A DNA stretch of 64,000 bases from Casuarina equisetifolia (lineage: Eukaryota > Streptophyta > Magnoliopsida > Fagales > Casuarinaceae), in contig CM052356.1 in the NCBI GenBank assembly GCA_028551475.1, positions 6,148,001 to 6,212,000 on the forward strand, written 5' to 3'. The notes under the pieces are model-generated. The model saw nothing but the letters and a program-made list of their open reading frames with translations, ran no database searches and had not been told where the DNA came from. Made by a program: the position numbers and the translations under genes. How positions within the stretch are numbered: the first letter of the stretch is position 1; each line of letters opens with the position of its first letter. Positions 35,362 through 45,720 of this stretch are shown in pieces.

Positions 35362-37533
35362 ATGTCTCTGGCTGATGTAGCACCGAGTCCGATTCGCGAA
35401 GAGCCTGTCCATTATCGAACCTGGGCAGGACGTTGCTTTAGCGAATCGATCTATATATGCCTCACTGTGGCCGGTTCTGTGATTCCTATGCGTATATTGG
35501 AGTCCGATTCGATAGCTTCAGTGAAGCTTAGAATCCAGACGTATAAAGGGTTCGTAGTCAAGAAGCAGAAACTAGTTTATGGAGGCAGAGAGTTAGCCAG
35601 AAATGATTCGCTCATCAAGGACTATGGTGTCACCGGTGGGGATGTGCTGCATATGGTTCTAAGGTTCTCTGATCTCCTACTCATCACTGTTAAGACCGTT
35701 TGTGGAAAAGAATTTGAGTTTCATGTTGATCGGCATCGAAATGTTGGGTATCTCAAGCAACGTATTCGGAAGAAGGAGGGAAAAAGTTTTAATGATGCTG
35801 AGGATCAAGAGCTATTCTGCAATGGGGAGAAGCTCGATGACCAGATAGTGGTCCATGATATCTGCAAGTACAGCGATGCTGTGATTCATCTGATTGTCAA
35901 GAAGTCTGCAAAAGTTAGAGCTAAGCCCATTGAGAAGGATTTCGAGCTTTCGGTTGTGGCAGCAACTGTAAAAGAAGGGAGAGATCAAACTGTAATTGAA
36001 CATAAGCAATCCAGGGAGCTTCAAGTTGTGACAAGGGAGCCACCGGCTAGAGATGTCTGGGTGGAACCTATCATTGTTAATCCCAAGGCCAAATATCCCT
36101 CAGCTATTTGGGATATGGTTAACGCTACGTTTGATGGTTTAGAGACAGGCAATAAACCTATCAGGTCCTCTGAAGGAACAGGAGGAGTTTATTTCATGCA
36201 AGATTCATTGGGCCAGGAGTATGTTTCAGTTTTCAAGCCTATTGATGAGGAGCCCATGGCTGTATACAATCCCAGGGATCTACCTGTGTCAACAAATGGT
36301 GAAGGGTTAAAGAGGGGGACGAAGGTAGGAGAAGGAGCATTCAGGGAAGTGGCAGCTTATTTATTGGATCATCCAAGGAGTGGACCTCGCTTGCTATCAG
36401 GTGAAGTGGTGGGCTTTGCTGGTGTACCCCCTACCATCATGGCTCGCTGCTCGCATGAAGGATTTAATCATCCAGAAGGGTCCCAACAGAAATCAAAGGT
36501 TGGATCGTTGCAAATGTTCATGAAGAATGATGGAAGTTGTGAGGACATTGGCCCTGGGGCTTTTCCCGTCGACGAGGTACATAAAATCAGTGTTTTTGAT
36601 ATAAGAATGGCAAATGCAGATAGACATGCTGGGAATATATTGTTCCGCAAGGACGAGGGTCAGACTGTGCTTATACCAATTGATCAAGGCTACTGCATGC
36701 CTGAGAATGTAAGTGAATCTATTTTCCTTTTGACACCTTGCTATCTTCTTAATTATTAAGTTCTTCAAGAATAATGAGTGCCTGCATGCGACTTTCTGTG
36801 AGTGACACTTATGGGATTTTCGGGTTTAAACTTTTGGGTTTAAGTAGGGTCTAAGTATGATTGTTGACTGGCATAATAAGTTGCGTCCATCTCTGGGCAC
36901 TTTTATTGTAAGCAAAACCAAGAGCAGGTTTCTGATTATTGCTAGCTTAGTTTGTTTGTATAATGATTCTTAGGATCTTTGTCAAATTTGAGATGCAGGT
37001 TTCTAATTATTGTTCAAAGCAAAAGATCTGGCACATTTGATGCTGTTTGTAGTCATGTGGCTATCACCAATACTTAGCACCAAAATATTATCTGGTACCA
37101 CCAAAATTTGAGATTATTCTGCTTTTCCTGATAATTTCACTTCCTCTCTTTGCAGTTTGAAGATTGCACGTTTGATTGGCTTTACTGGCCGCAAGCTCGC
37201 CAGCCTTTCTCTCGTGACATCATCGAGTATGTAAATTCCTTAGATGCTGAACAGGACATTGCACTCTTGAAATTTCATGGGTGGGACATTCCACTTGAAT
37301 GTGCCCGCACACTCCGAATATCCACCATGCTGCTGAAGAAAGGAGTGGCAAGAGGCCTCACTCCCTTTGAAATTGGAAGTATCATGTGTAGAGAAACCGT
37401 GACTAAGGAATCTGTGATCGAGGAGATTGTTCAGGAAGCCAAGGATTCCATGCTCCCTGGAATGAGTGAAGCTGCATTTCTTGAAGCTGTCTCCGAGATC
37501 ATGGATTCCTTTATTGACAAGCTCACAAAATAG
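35362..37533 (+). CDS. Phosphatidylinositol 4-kinase gamma with ubiquitin-like domains (PI4K gamma 4-like)
   Basis: Two coding exons, 35362-36708 and 37156-37533 (1725 nt, 574 residues), joined as PEN|FEDCTFDW. Two ubiquitin-like domains occupy about residues 30-108 (IYICLTVAGSVIPMRI...KLVYGGRELARNDSLIKDYG) and 111-182 (LLITVKTVCGKEFEFHVDRH...). The PI3/PI4-kinase-like domain begins near residue 270 with GGVYFMQDSLGQEYVSVFKP (nucleotide-binding region). It continues with the catalytic segment MANADRHAGNIL and the activation segment PIDQGYCMPE. Length fits Arabidopsis PI4K gamma 4 (about 566 residues). In Arabidopsis, UBDK gamma 4 and gamma 7 act as protein kinases and bind ubiquitylated partners rather than showing strong lipid-kinase activity, so the lipid-kinase label is a family name. 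The start is the first Met of a long open frame beginning MSLADVAPSPIREEP. A 5' UTR intron from 34901 is likely. No damage seen. Confidence 0.93.
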
Positions 37534-38430
37534 TTATCCTCTGGTTATATTATACTATCTATATATGTATTTACTGAAGCATCGGTCCATTTTTGGATGG
37601 ACTGAGGGTCGTACAGAATGTGGATGGCTTACCTTGATCTGTATAGTCTTTGAAGCTTTCCTATTTCTTTCACTTCCGTCAACAGTTTCCTGCAGTGGTT
37701 GAACAAAACCTTAAGATCATGAAATAAGCTGTGTCCTGCAGGATTGTCCAAGTTCCTACAGAGCTCTAAAGGGGGGCTCAAGGGCATCCGAGGGGCCTCA
37801 GCTTAAGTGGTCGTAAGTTACATAGCCTACTGAGCCTAGATATGGTTTTTCTTTTAACAGTTGGTAATTCTGAGTTCTTTGTATGTGGTCGGAGGGCAAT
37901 TTATTCAACTGACTGAAGCAAAAATTGAGATTTACATATTGGAGTATAGATTGTGGATTGCTGGATTGTCATATTGATTTACATATTGAATTCACAGCTT
38001 TGACATAAGTTGTGTATTTGGGTTTTTTTTCTAAATAAAGCAGAAAGTATAAGATCCTTATAATGCTGAGAGTTTATTTTTGGAGATTCCTTGCATGATG
38101 ATGGAGACAGCTATTTTCTTTGCTTTTTCACTGGCTGTTTTCCTGTGAATCAGTACAAAATGTGAAGGAAACCAATGTCTGTGAAGATGTTGGTTTATGG
38201 ACAGAGATTAATCTAACTCACTAGTATAATCCAAAGGCCAACTTCAAGTCATGGACAAGAAATCTATTAATCCTGGAAGTGACTAGCTCCATATAAACAA
38301 ACCCATGTTTTATCTAAGCTCTTATGTTAAAATTGGTCTGCCTTAAATCTTATTTAAGTATTAGATCTCAGTTTTGATAACCTAGTCTTTTAAAGAACAT
38401 CATTTTATATTTGAATGAGAAATTTGTTCA
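37534..38430. other. 3' UTR of the PI4K gamma gene and intergenic DNA
   Basis: The first few hundred bases after the stop at 37531-37533 are probably 3' UTR. Nothing else recognised. Confidence 0.4.
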
Positions 38431-38449
38431 AAATACTTAGGAGCCTGAG

Positions 38450-38810
38450 AAGAAATGAGTTTTCATCTTTTCAGTTGCATTACCATCATTTCTCTAGTAA
38501 GGTTCTAAGTTGCAATGCTGTGCCTCTGCTGCTGCAGCATTATGCTGTCTTCGATTACAGCACTGGATTCCCCCCAGTTGCCCAGTTTTATATAAACAAA
38601 TCCAAGTTCTTATCTTGAAAATAATTTACATAATTTATATTATTTAAATATCAAATCTTGCGAAAAGTATTTTTTTTCATGCTTACTTTTGTCTTTTCAG
38701 TTGAATTATCATCATTCCTCTGGTAATGTCCTGAATTGCAGCACACTTCCCCTGCTGCCGCAGCATCATGCTCTCTTTGCTTACAGCACTGGATTCCCCA
38801 CTGTCCCGGC
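38450..38810. repeat. Diverged direct duplication of a ~130-bp segment
   Basis: About 38461-38580 (TTTTCAGTTGCATTACCATCATTTC...GATTACAGCACTGGATTCCCC) recurs at 38693-38800 (TTTTCAGTTGAATTATCATCATTCC...GCTTACAGCACTGGATTCCCC). The period is about 230 bases. It is noncoding as far as I can see. Confidence 0.65.
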
Positions 38811-40085
38811 CATTAATGCAAGTTGAGAAAGCTCCACTCTGCCAAGCACCCCCCACTTTCTCGCCATCAGTTCCCAATTTGGTACCAACATTTCCACATT
38901 CATGAATGCCCAGGCCCACGTCCATCGCATCCCATTTTCACACTATATTTCACTGTAACTCGGGAAAAGATAAAACTGGCATCATTGACACTCATCCACC
39001 AATTCTTCAGTAAAGATTCTCCCTCTCTCTCTTCCATTCATTCTTTTTCCTTAGTTTATCTAGCCTAGCTACCAGTTAAATCAGACTGACAGACTGAAAC
39101 CCAAACTTTGGTATAAGAAGTAAAGATCAGATTCACAATCTTTTTCAGGAAGTTTCTTCTTTCACCAAAATATCAAACCTTACTTACCTGAAAAACTTTC
39201 CTTTTTTTTTTTTCTTCCCTTTTTTTTCTTTCATTTGGTAACACTACAAGTGCAGTAAAACATAGGAATTAAAAATAGCAATCCTAAGAACAGAGCTACA
39301 CAGCCTACCAAAGCCACACCACACTGAAGTCTCCCACCATATAAGACAAGATTCTAGACAAAAACCAAACAACCCAAAAAGGAGGAGTTAAATAAGCAAA
39401 ACAGTGTCATAGTCTTACCTTTCACACTGTTGGCCTCCCAACCTCATTCCCATTTTCCTGTCTTTTCTTTTCTTTCCTTCATGCTGTCGGCTTTTCCGTG
39501 GGGATTAGTGCCACAATCTAGATTCCCTTCAAATATCTATAAAATACTCAATAATCAATAAGATTAGTTATCATCAAAATTTTATAACATCTCCACCTTT
39601 CTTTCACTTAGTTCAGTTCCTCAAACACATCTAGGATATGAATATCCATGACTCCCATAGAAACTAATCAATATCAAAACATGATAAATAAAGATTCTAA
39701 TCTAAATTGATTGAGATATTTGTTGAATGTTTAAAGCTATATTTTGAATCTATGATTAAGGTAAATACTTTTTTACAAAATATCTTTCTATTTATAACAT
39801 TGAAAAACATTTTTTATAAATATCTTTATTAATGAATTAATGAAAATACACTTGAACTTTAATGTCATACTTAAAGGCTTGTTTCTATTCAAAAATTAAT
39901 TCAAGTATAAGATTTAAAAATATTATATTTAGTGGCATTTCTTCACTCGAAAGCCATATTTAAGAGAAAAAGTCGTGTATTTTCTGGAGTGACCATATAA
40001 TATCCAAGCCAATGTGAGGATGCACACCCTTAGACTGTCTTATCTTTCCCTCTGACACAGTGCTCAGGGATCCACTCTCACAGCC
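38811..40085. other. Intergenic DNA and promoter of the NHL-like gene
   Basis: Several polypyrimidine runs (39195-39230). A weak TATA-like CATATAATAT lies at about 39994-40003, 80-90 bases before the ATG at 40086. No other gene. Confidence 0.35.
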
Positions 40086-40724
40086 ATGAGCAAGCCCCGT
40101 AAGCCACCGTCTGGCCGGACCAACCTCGCCTCCTGCATAGTAGCTACCATCTTCTTGATCTTCGTGGTGATCATCATCCTCATCGTTTACTTCACCGTCT
40201 TCAAGCCCCACGATCCCAAGATCTCTGTCAACGCCGTCCAGCTCCCCTCCTTCTCCATCTCCAACGGGAGCGCCACCTTCACCTTCTCCCAGTACGCCGC
40301 TGTCAGAAACCCCAACCGCGCCGCCTTCTCGCACTACGACAGTACTCTGCAGCTCCTCTACTCTGGTTCCCAGGTCGGCTTCATGTTCATTCCAGCCGGC
40401 AGGATCGAGCCGGGTCAGACCCAGTACATGGCCGCCACTTTCTCCGTCCAGGCCTTCCCTTTGGCAGCCCCGCTGGCCGTTGGACCAATGGAGCCCATCG
40501 GACCAATGGTGCCTGTCGGACCAATGGTGCCCGCCGGACCAATGGGACCCGAGCTCACTGGCGGGGGGTACCGGCTCGGCCCGACGATGGAGATCCAGTC
40601 GAGGATGGAGATGGTTGGTCGGATTCGTGTCCTGCACTTCTTCACGCATCACGTTAAGTCCCAGTCCGGGTGTAAGGTTGTTATAGCGGTGAGTGATGGA
40701 TCTGTGTTAGGTTTCCACTGCTAA
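40086..40724 (+). CDS. NDR1/HIN1-like (LEA2 family) membrane protein
   Basis: Single exon, 212 residues. A short basic cytosolic tail (MSKPRKPPSGRTN) precedes one membrane span at about residues 14-40 (LASCIVATIFLIFVVIIILIVYFTVF). A LEA2-type beta domain follows (DPKISVNAVQLPSFSISNGS...SQYAAVRNPNRAAFSHYDSTLQLLYSGSQVGFMFIPAG). The C-terminus MVGRIRVLHFFTHHVKSQSGC...SDGSVLGFHC is typical of one NHL subgroup. Members sit in the plasma membrane, and some act in defence or wall-membrane contact; the job of this one is not known. Between about residues 127 and 156 the loop is expanded by four six-residue repeats ending in PMEP, PMVP, PMVP and PMGP. The coding sequence is markedly GC-rich compared with its surroundings, which creates long spurious open frames on the minus strand. 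Confidence 0.9.
   Translation: MSKPRKPPSGRTNLASCIVATIFLIFVVIIILIVYFTVFKPHDPKISVNAVQLPSFSISNGSATFTFSQYAAVRNPNRAAFSHYDSTLQLLYSGSQVGFMFIPAGRIEPGQTQYMAATFSVQAFPLAAPLAVGPMEPIGPMVPVGPMVPAGPMGPELTGGGYRLGPTMEIQSRMEMVGRIRVLHFFTHHVKSQSGCKVVIAVSDGSVLGFHC
40482..40553 (+). repeat. 18-bp coding minisatellite, four units
   Basis: GGACCAATG recurs exactly every 18 bases, at 40482, 40500, 40518 and 40536, inside the NHL-like gene. Each unit adds six residues (GPM-x-P-x). The length is a multiple of three, so copy-number change would keep the frame. Confidence 0.95.
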
Positions 40725-42207
40725 TTCTTTCATTTTTCTCTTCTTTTGGTAACTGTAGTTAGTGTTTTTTGTTCTGGGTTTTCTCTGGGTTTGTAGGTGT
40801 TGGGGAAATGAATTTTGCATGACCCAATTGGTTGGTGAAAGTGTAAAAAGAAAAAAAGCAATCAATCTTCTGATTAGAACTTGCATTTAAGCTTTTGTGC
40901 CAGTAGTGAGTTCAAAATTATGAACTTGTTGTAATTACCATTTAGATTTCAAGCCTTACTTTTTATATGAATGAAATCAATGTTCTGATCAGGACCTGCA
41001 TTTAAGATTCTGAGTTCGAAATCATTGAGTTGTTCTCATTATTACTTAGATTTCGAGCTGAAGTTTCTGTTTTTGTCAAGTTGGAGCTTTGGTTATGGAT
41101 GGTCTGGTGCGGAAATGGAAGGGCTTTTCTATTGGGATGAAGAAAATGAAATGGGAAGCACCACTGGGAGGGCAGAGGCTTTTGCTTTTGGAGAGATTAA
41201 TTGGGCGTTAAGTAAAGTTTGATGCCATAATTGCTAGATTTAGGGCACCGAAAGTCTGTCAGGGAGGGACAGTACGGGACTTAGTCCAATATTGAAGCAA
41301 GGAAACAACAAAAGCCGGGGAGCAATTTCTGCAAAGAAATCTGTAATCGGGGGGAACCACAAGAGGTGGTGGAATCCCACATCGGAGAAATCAACAAGGG
41401 AGACTCGAATCCCAAGGCAATTGCTCAATGATGACACCTAGGATGCTTTGTCTGCAATTCTGCACTGGACCCAACAAAGTGGAAAGGAGAAAACCAACTT
41501 TCACTCCCACTTCCTCTTCGACTTCCACTTCCATTTTCACACCTGGTCACCCTGATTACTACTGGAGAGTCAATGGTAAATACCCCCGCACTTATAAAAC
41601 CCCAATCATTTTACCTGTACAATCCTCAAAAGTCGAGAAAAATGGGCCACTTTCATTGCTTTTCCTAAATTAAAGCCGGATTTCTCGCTTCTTTACACCC
41701 CACAACTCACTCGGGAGTTGAAAAGTATGAATGAGCGGTGACCATCAGCAAGAAGTTAGTAGTTGGTAGGTGTTGGATTTAACATCAATGGCTAAAAAGC
41801 AATGATTTAATGTTTGAAAGCGATATGCTCTTGACTGGTCTATATCAAACACTAGAAGTTACATGGTTTAATCACCACTTAACATGCCTTCAAAGAAAAA
41901 CAAGAAATCAATCCCCCATTACATATACAGTTTCTATTTGCGTACAAATGACCCCCAAAATACAGACATATATATATATATATCAATTCACATTAACATG
42001 CCATGAAGAGAGCAGGGGGTTGCCAAAACTCCTTGCTGCAAACCAGAGCCTCGGACCCTTGTGTAATTGCACTGATTTCAAATTGCTTGGCTCTGATCAG
42101 ACTGTCGCAGAAAACAAGCTGATCAGAATTTCTTCCATGATTGATTACAGGCAGCAAACAATTTTATCACCAACACAACCAAGAAATGTGTCGGCATATA
42201 ATGACAG
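40725..42207. other. Intergenic DNA between the NHL-like gene and lipase copy A
   Basis: Two relatives of one short segment lie at about 40853-40925 and 40976-41045 (CAATCTTCTGATTAGAACTTGCATTTAAG and its match). GC-richer DNA at 41240-41440 contains TCCCACATCGG, but no snRNA gene follows. From about 41875 the sequence matches the 3' flanks of lipase copies B and C. A TA microsatellite lies at 41966-41981. Confidence 0.45.
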
Positions 42208-44023
42208 TCATTGTAATAATAACTGCCTGTAATTGTAGAGCTTTGACTGCAACTGGAGATCAGGTGTCCACCACTGATGAATTCCATGAGCTTGTTTGAA
42301 GTTCTCGGAATGAGTTAGATTAATGGTCAGACTTGCAGAGGGAATGAGGTGTAGTGGTTCTGTAAGAGGTGCATTCCCCAGTGCATTCATTAGCAGACCA
42401 CCGATGGAGTTCTGGGTTGCTAACCTCTCAATACCTCCAGCCCCAATCTCTTCCATCTTCTTCCTGTGTTCAAAATACCCGATGTATTCTGAACAAATGT
42501 GATCAGCGGGGTTCACAAATAGACAAGGGACCCATGCTGAAAATGCAGCAAATGAATCTTCCACCACATTCCTCTCGTGTTTAGCTTTCATAGCAAAGGC
42601 GAGCCCTGCTGTAATCACACTGCTTGCAAATCGAATCCCATGTTTCACTCTTTGATCTTTGATTCTCTCAACTGGGGCAGATAAGAACGGTGGATTGAAA
42701 AGAAAAGATTGTAGAAAGATACCAGATTTGGCCATTGTTTTTCCTGCAAGCATCGCCATTGCAGACCCTAGTGAATGGCCAGCTAACCAGACGTTTGAAT
42801 CACCAACTGCAGCAGCCATATTTCGGACAGCTTGAATTGCAATCTCAAATCGAGATGTCTTGTGAAGCCCATTCTGAATAACATGCAGATCCAACTCGAG
42901 ATCCCGTGAGATAGAATCTGGCTTATTCAAAGTGCCACGGAAAGCAATCACGTACCGTGGACTTCCATCCAGGGAGTCGTTACAGTGAGATGCTGGAGGT
43001 TTGAATTCATAGATGGCCCCAAAGATAGAAGAATCAGCAGCATCCACAAGATGACGAAGCAACTGAAAATTGAAAAACTCCCACCAAGGAGGAGCGAGGG
43101 CATGGGAGCCAAGACATTTTTCTTGGCGGTCCCGCTCAAGAATGTAGACGCCCTGTACCAAACAGGCAGCCACAGACCTTCGATGGTGTGGACACTCCCT
43201 GCATATGGCACAAATCATCTTTTTTCTCATAATCTTATAAATAGAGAAAGAGAACATCCAGTCGAAGCAAGTTGACTTATAAGTACTTCTATGTAGGATG
43301 AGATCAAATTGACAAAAGTAGTCCATTCTACTGGAAGTTTAGAAGTAAGGACAAAATTAAATTATTACAAGGCCCCCAACATGAAGGCAAAAGTTCACAA
43401 TCTCCATTTGCACATTCTGGAGAAAAAGAGGTTTACTCAAAATGAACACTCCAAACTGTCAGTAGAATACGACGGACCTGACTGAATGTCAACAAGCACA
43501 TGCAGGATAAATGACTGAGAAGGAAAGTCCTATACATATATACTGAAATAATAGAATGAAGATGGTAACAACAAAAAACTGGGTGGAAGGGGATCAAGCC
43601 CTGTGTTCTGTTTCGGTCCTGTAATTTGTATCAGAAAAAAGTAAATTTCATATGAATTTTTAAGTTTAGTTCGATCTGATTACATGTTTTGCAGTGGAGA
43701 GAAACAGCCCAGAGACAAACCATTATTTTTTTTTATTGGTTATAATCAAGAGGTGAACTCAATCCATTTGTAACAGTTCATAATATACTATTGATCCACC
43801 GCAAGCACACCCAAGGTATTGTCAGAGAGCGAAAAAAGAAAAATCAATTTTGAAACAGGAATAGTTATGTGTTATCTAGTCTTCTGTTTCTTCTCTTTCC
43901 TTCTTTTTCCATTTTTAACAAAAGAAGAGGACGGTAGGGGGAGGAGGTCTGAAGCTCTCACCAGTCAACGCAAGTTAGATGTAATGGTCCTACAAGGCAA
44001 AAGTCTTCCCTCTCAGAGGCCAT
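42208..44023 (-). CDS. Class-3 lipase-like alpha/beta hydrolase, At4g10955-like, tandem copy A
   Basis: Two coding exons, 44023-43962 and 43198-42208 (1053 nt, 350 residues). Exon 1 is short and encodes [16 protein letters not shown] followed by TCVDW. The codon for W21 is split by a GTGAGAG..CAG intron. Frames that seem to begin inside the intron (MDYFCQF...) are artefacts. Motifs: YVIAFRGTL (oxyanion region), [14 protein letters not shown] with nucleophile Ser163, [20 protein letters not shown] and the C-terminal HGIHQWW. Arabidopsis At4g10955 is named GDSL esterase/lipase in databases, but this fold is the class-3 lipase type; the substrate is unknown. A 5' UTR exon is likely at 45628 and above (donor GTACAT), with a second UTR segment starting at 44072 next to the ATG. 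Copies B, C and D downstream on the same strand share coding and intron sequence. This copy is the best preserved. Confidence 0.9.
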
Positions 44024-45720
44024 GACACCATAGGTTGCTTTCCCTCTTCCTCTCGATATCCTCAAAGCAATGCTGCAGAGCATCAGGCAAGGCCAGAAAG
44101 TGTTAAGCGAGGTTTCTTCCAGTTTATTAGTAATAAAAGGTGATGGTACTCTGCCTAAATTGTAGACACAGGTAATAAATAAGAGAATACTAAGTAAATA
44201 TCTTGCATTATGACACTAGATTCCAGAACTAAATCAGCAAAAAATTTCATTCCAAGAAATCTAAGAACAATGTAAATCCTTTGCAAAAGTCATTATTTTC
44301 TTTGACAAGCTGTGTCCGTTAAAATTACTTAGAAATTTGCCCAAGAGCATGAAAAACAGTTTTCAAGCTCTCCAGTACAAACTATTTCTAAGATATGTTT
44401 TTATGAATCAAACACCTTAACTTCCAAGGATCGTTTGCTTATTCTGTATCCATTATGCATTCATTATGGTTTTATGAATCATGACAAACCAACAGAACAT
44501 GATTGGAGCGCCCCCCCCCACCCCCCGAGAAAAAAAAGAAAAACACTTGGGGAATTAAAATCACAAAAATCCTTTTCAGAGATCACATGTTTTTCCTTCC
44601 AAATCATCGAGGAATGCCAATAAGAGTATTCAAAAGGTTCATATATTCCTTTCGATACAAAATATGGTCATGAGCAGGCAAATCATAGAAATTAAGAAGC
44701 CCTTAAAATTTCCATCAGGTCATTCTAACTGGAGTCTAGCCAGCTTATAGATTCTGGACATCAACCAGAAATAAGAAAGCCACTTTAGAAACACTAATTC
44801 TTTTTCCTAACATAAACTTGCACAAACTAAGATCTATATTTCTTACTTTAATCAAGTAGATACAATCATTTTAAGAAAAATTTCCAGCAAAAAAAAAAAA
44901 AAAAAGCAGAAGAGAGACGCATGTGGTTGTTGTATCTTCACCAGATACCTTTTCATGTAGACCTTCACTCTTAATCTACATAAGCTAATATTTTTAAGGA
45001 GCTAAGATTGTCCTTTGCACCTTGTACTGTAGCAAGAAAGATAATGGTGACGATACATAAAAGTTTAATAAGCTAGAGAAGAATTCCACATTTTTTACGC
45101 GAGCTCTTTCTCTTTGGAACACAATCCATGCACATTTACAACATATACCAAAACAAATTGCTCAACTTTGACCCAAATCATAACCCCCTTTTCATTTTCT
45201 TTCTTTTGTCTCCATAATCAAAGCCCCGATCTCGGTTCAACGAGCCGAAATGCTGACTAAAACCAGGACTAATTACCCAAAAGTTTAAGCTTCATACAAA
45301 CTCATCAACAAAACCAATTTTTTTTTTTTTTGGTATTGTTATTATTTGATAACAGAACAAGCAGAAGACGACAATGAACAGCGTCAAAACAAAGCCCAAT
45401 CTACCTCCCCTTCATTCTCTGCATAGGTTACGAACAGATCATATTGGGAAAATACGAAAAGTTTGATTTCATACATTAGGGAACCAATTCAACCCCAACC
45501 CGATACAGAGTTCCATTTTTTTTCTAAACATCGTCGAAGTCTGATATAATCAAACAGACATTGTAGTGAACAAATCTTCTGAGACAACATAAGAATTGGA
45601 TAAAACAGAGAAAAAGAAATCATGTACCTTGAAGGAATTAGAGGAGGAGATCAGATCTGGTGGAAGGAGCCGAAGGGTTTATTTGAAATACAAGCTCTGG
45701 GGGCGTTTATGGAGGATTGG
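44024..45720 (-). promoter_or_regulatory. 5' UTR intron, first exon and promoter region of lipase copy A
   Basis: The minus-strand UTR segment from 44072 to the ATG is preceded by a TCTGCAG acceptor. A donor CTTCAAG|GTACAT at 45628 has a matching donor in copy C (CTTGAAG|GTAGGT at 61177), so a noncoding first exon is inferred above 45628. The intron contains a C-run at 44512-44527 and an A-run at 44889-44905. Its sequence is homologous to the upstream regions of copies B, C and D. Confidence 0.55.

Noticed and set aside
39960-40652. 230-codon open frame on the minus strand
   Set aside because: It is antisense to the GC-rich NHL-like gene. Its protein is low-complexity His/Gly/Asp and matches nothing, while the plus strand has a clear membrane span and LEA2 domain.
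41366-41385. TCCCACATCGG as the upstream element of an snRNA gene
   Set aside because: No TATA box at the required distance and no U-snRNA sequence follows. The word also occurs in dispersed repeats of this window (for example about 26462).
42985-43275. Plus-strand open frame over lipase copy A (also 58626-59144 over copy C)
   Set aside because: Antisense shadows of the lipase exons.
43199-43326. [14 protein letters not shown]... as the N-terminus of lipase copy A
   Set aside because: This is intron sequence read through. The AG just before 43198 and the 62-nt exon at 43962-44023 give a start that fits the family and is matched in copy C.
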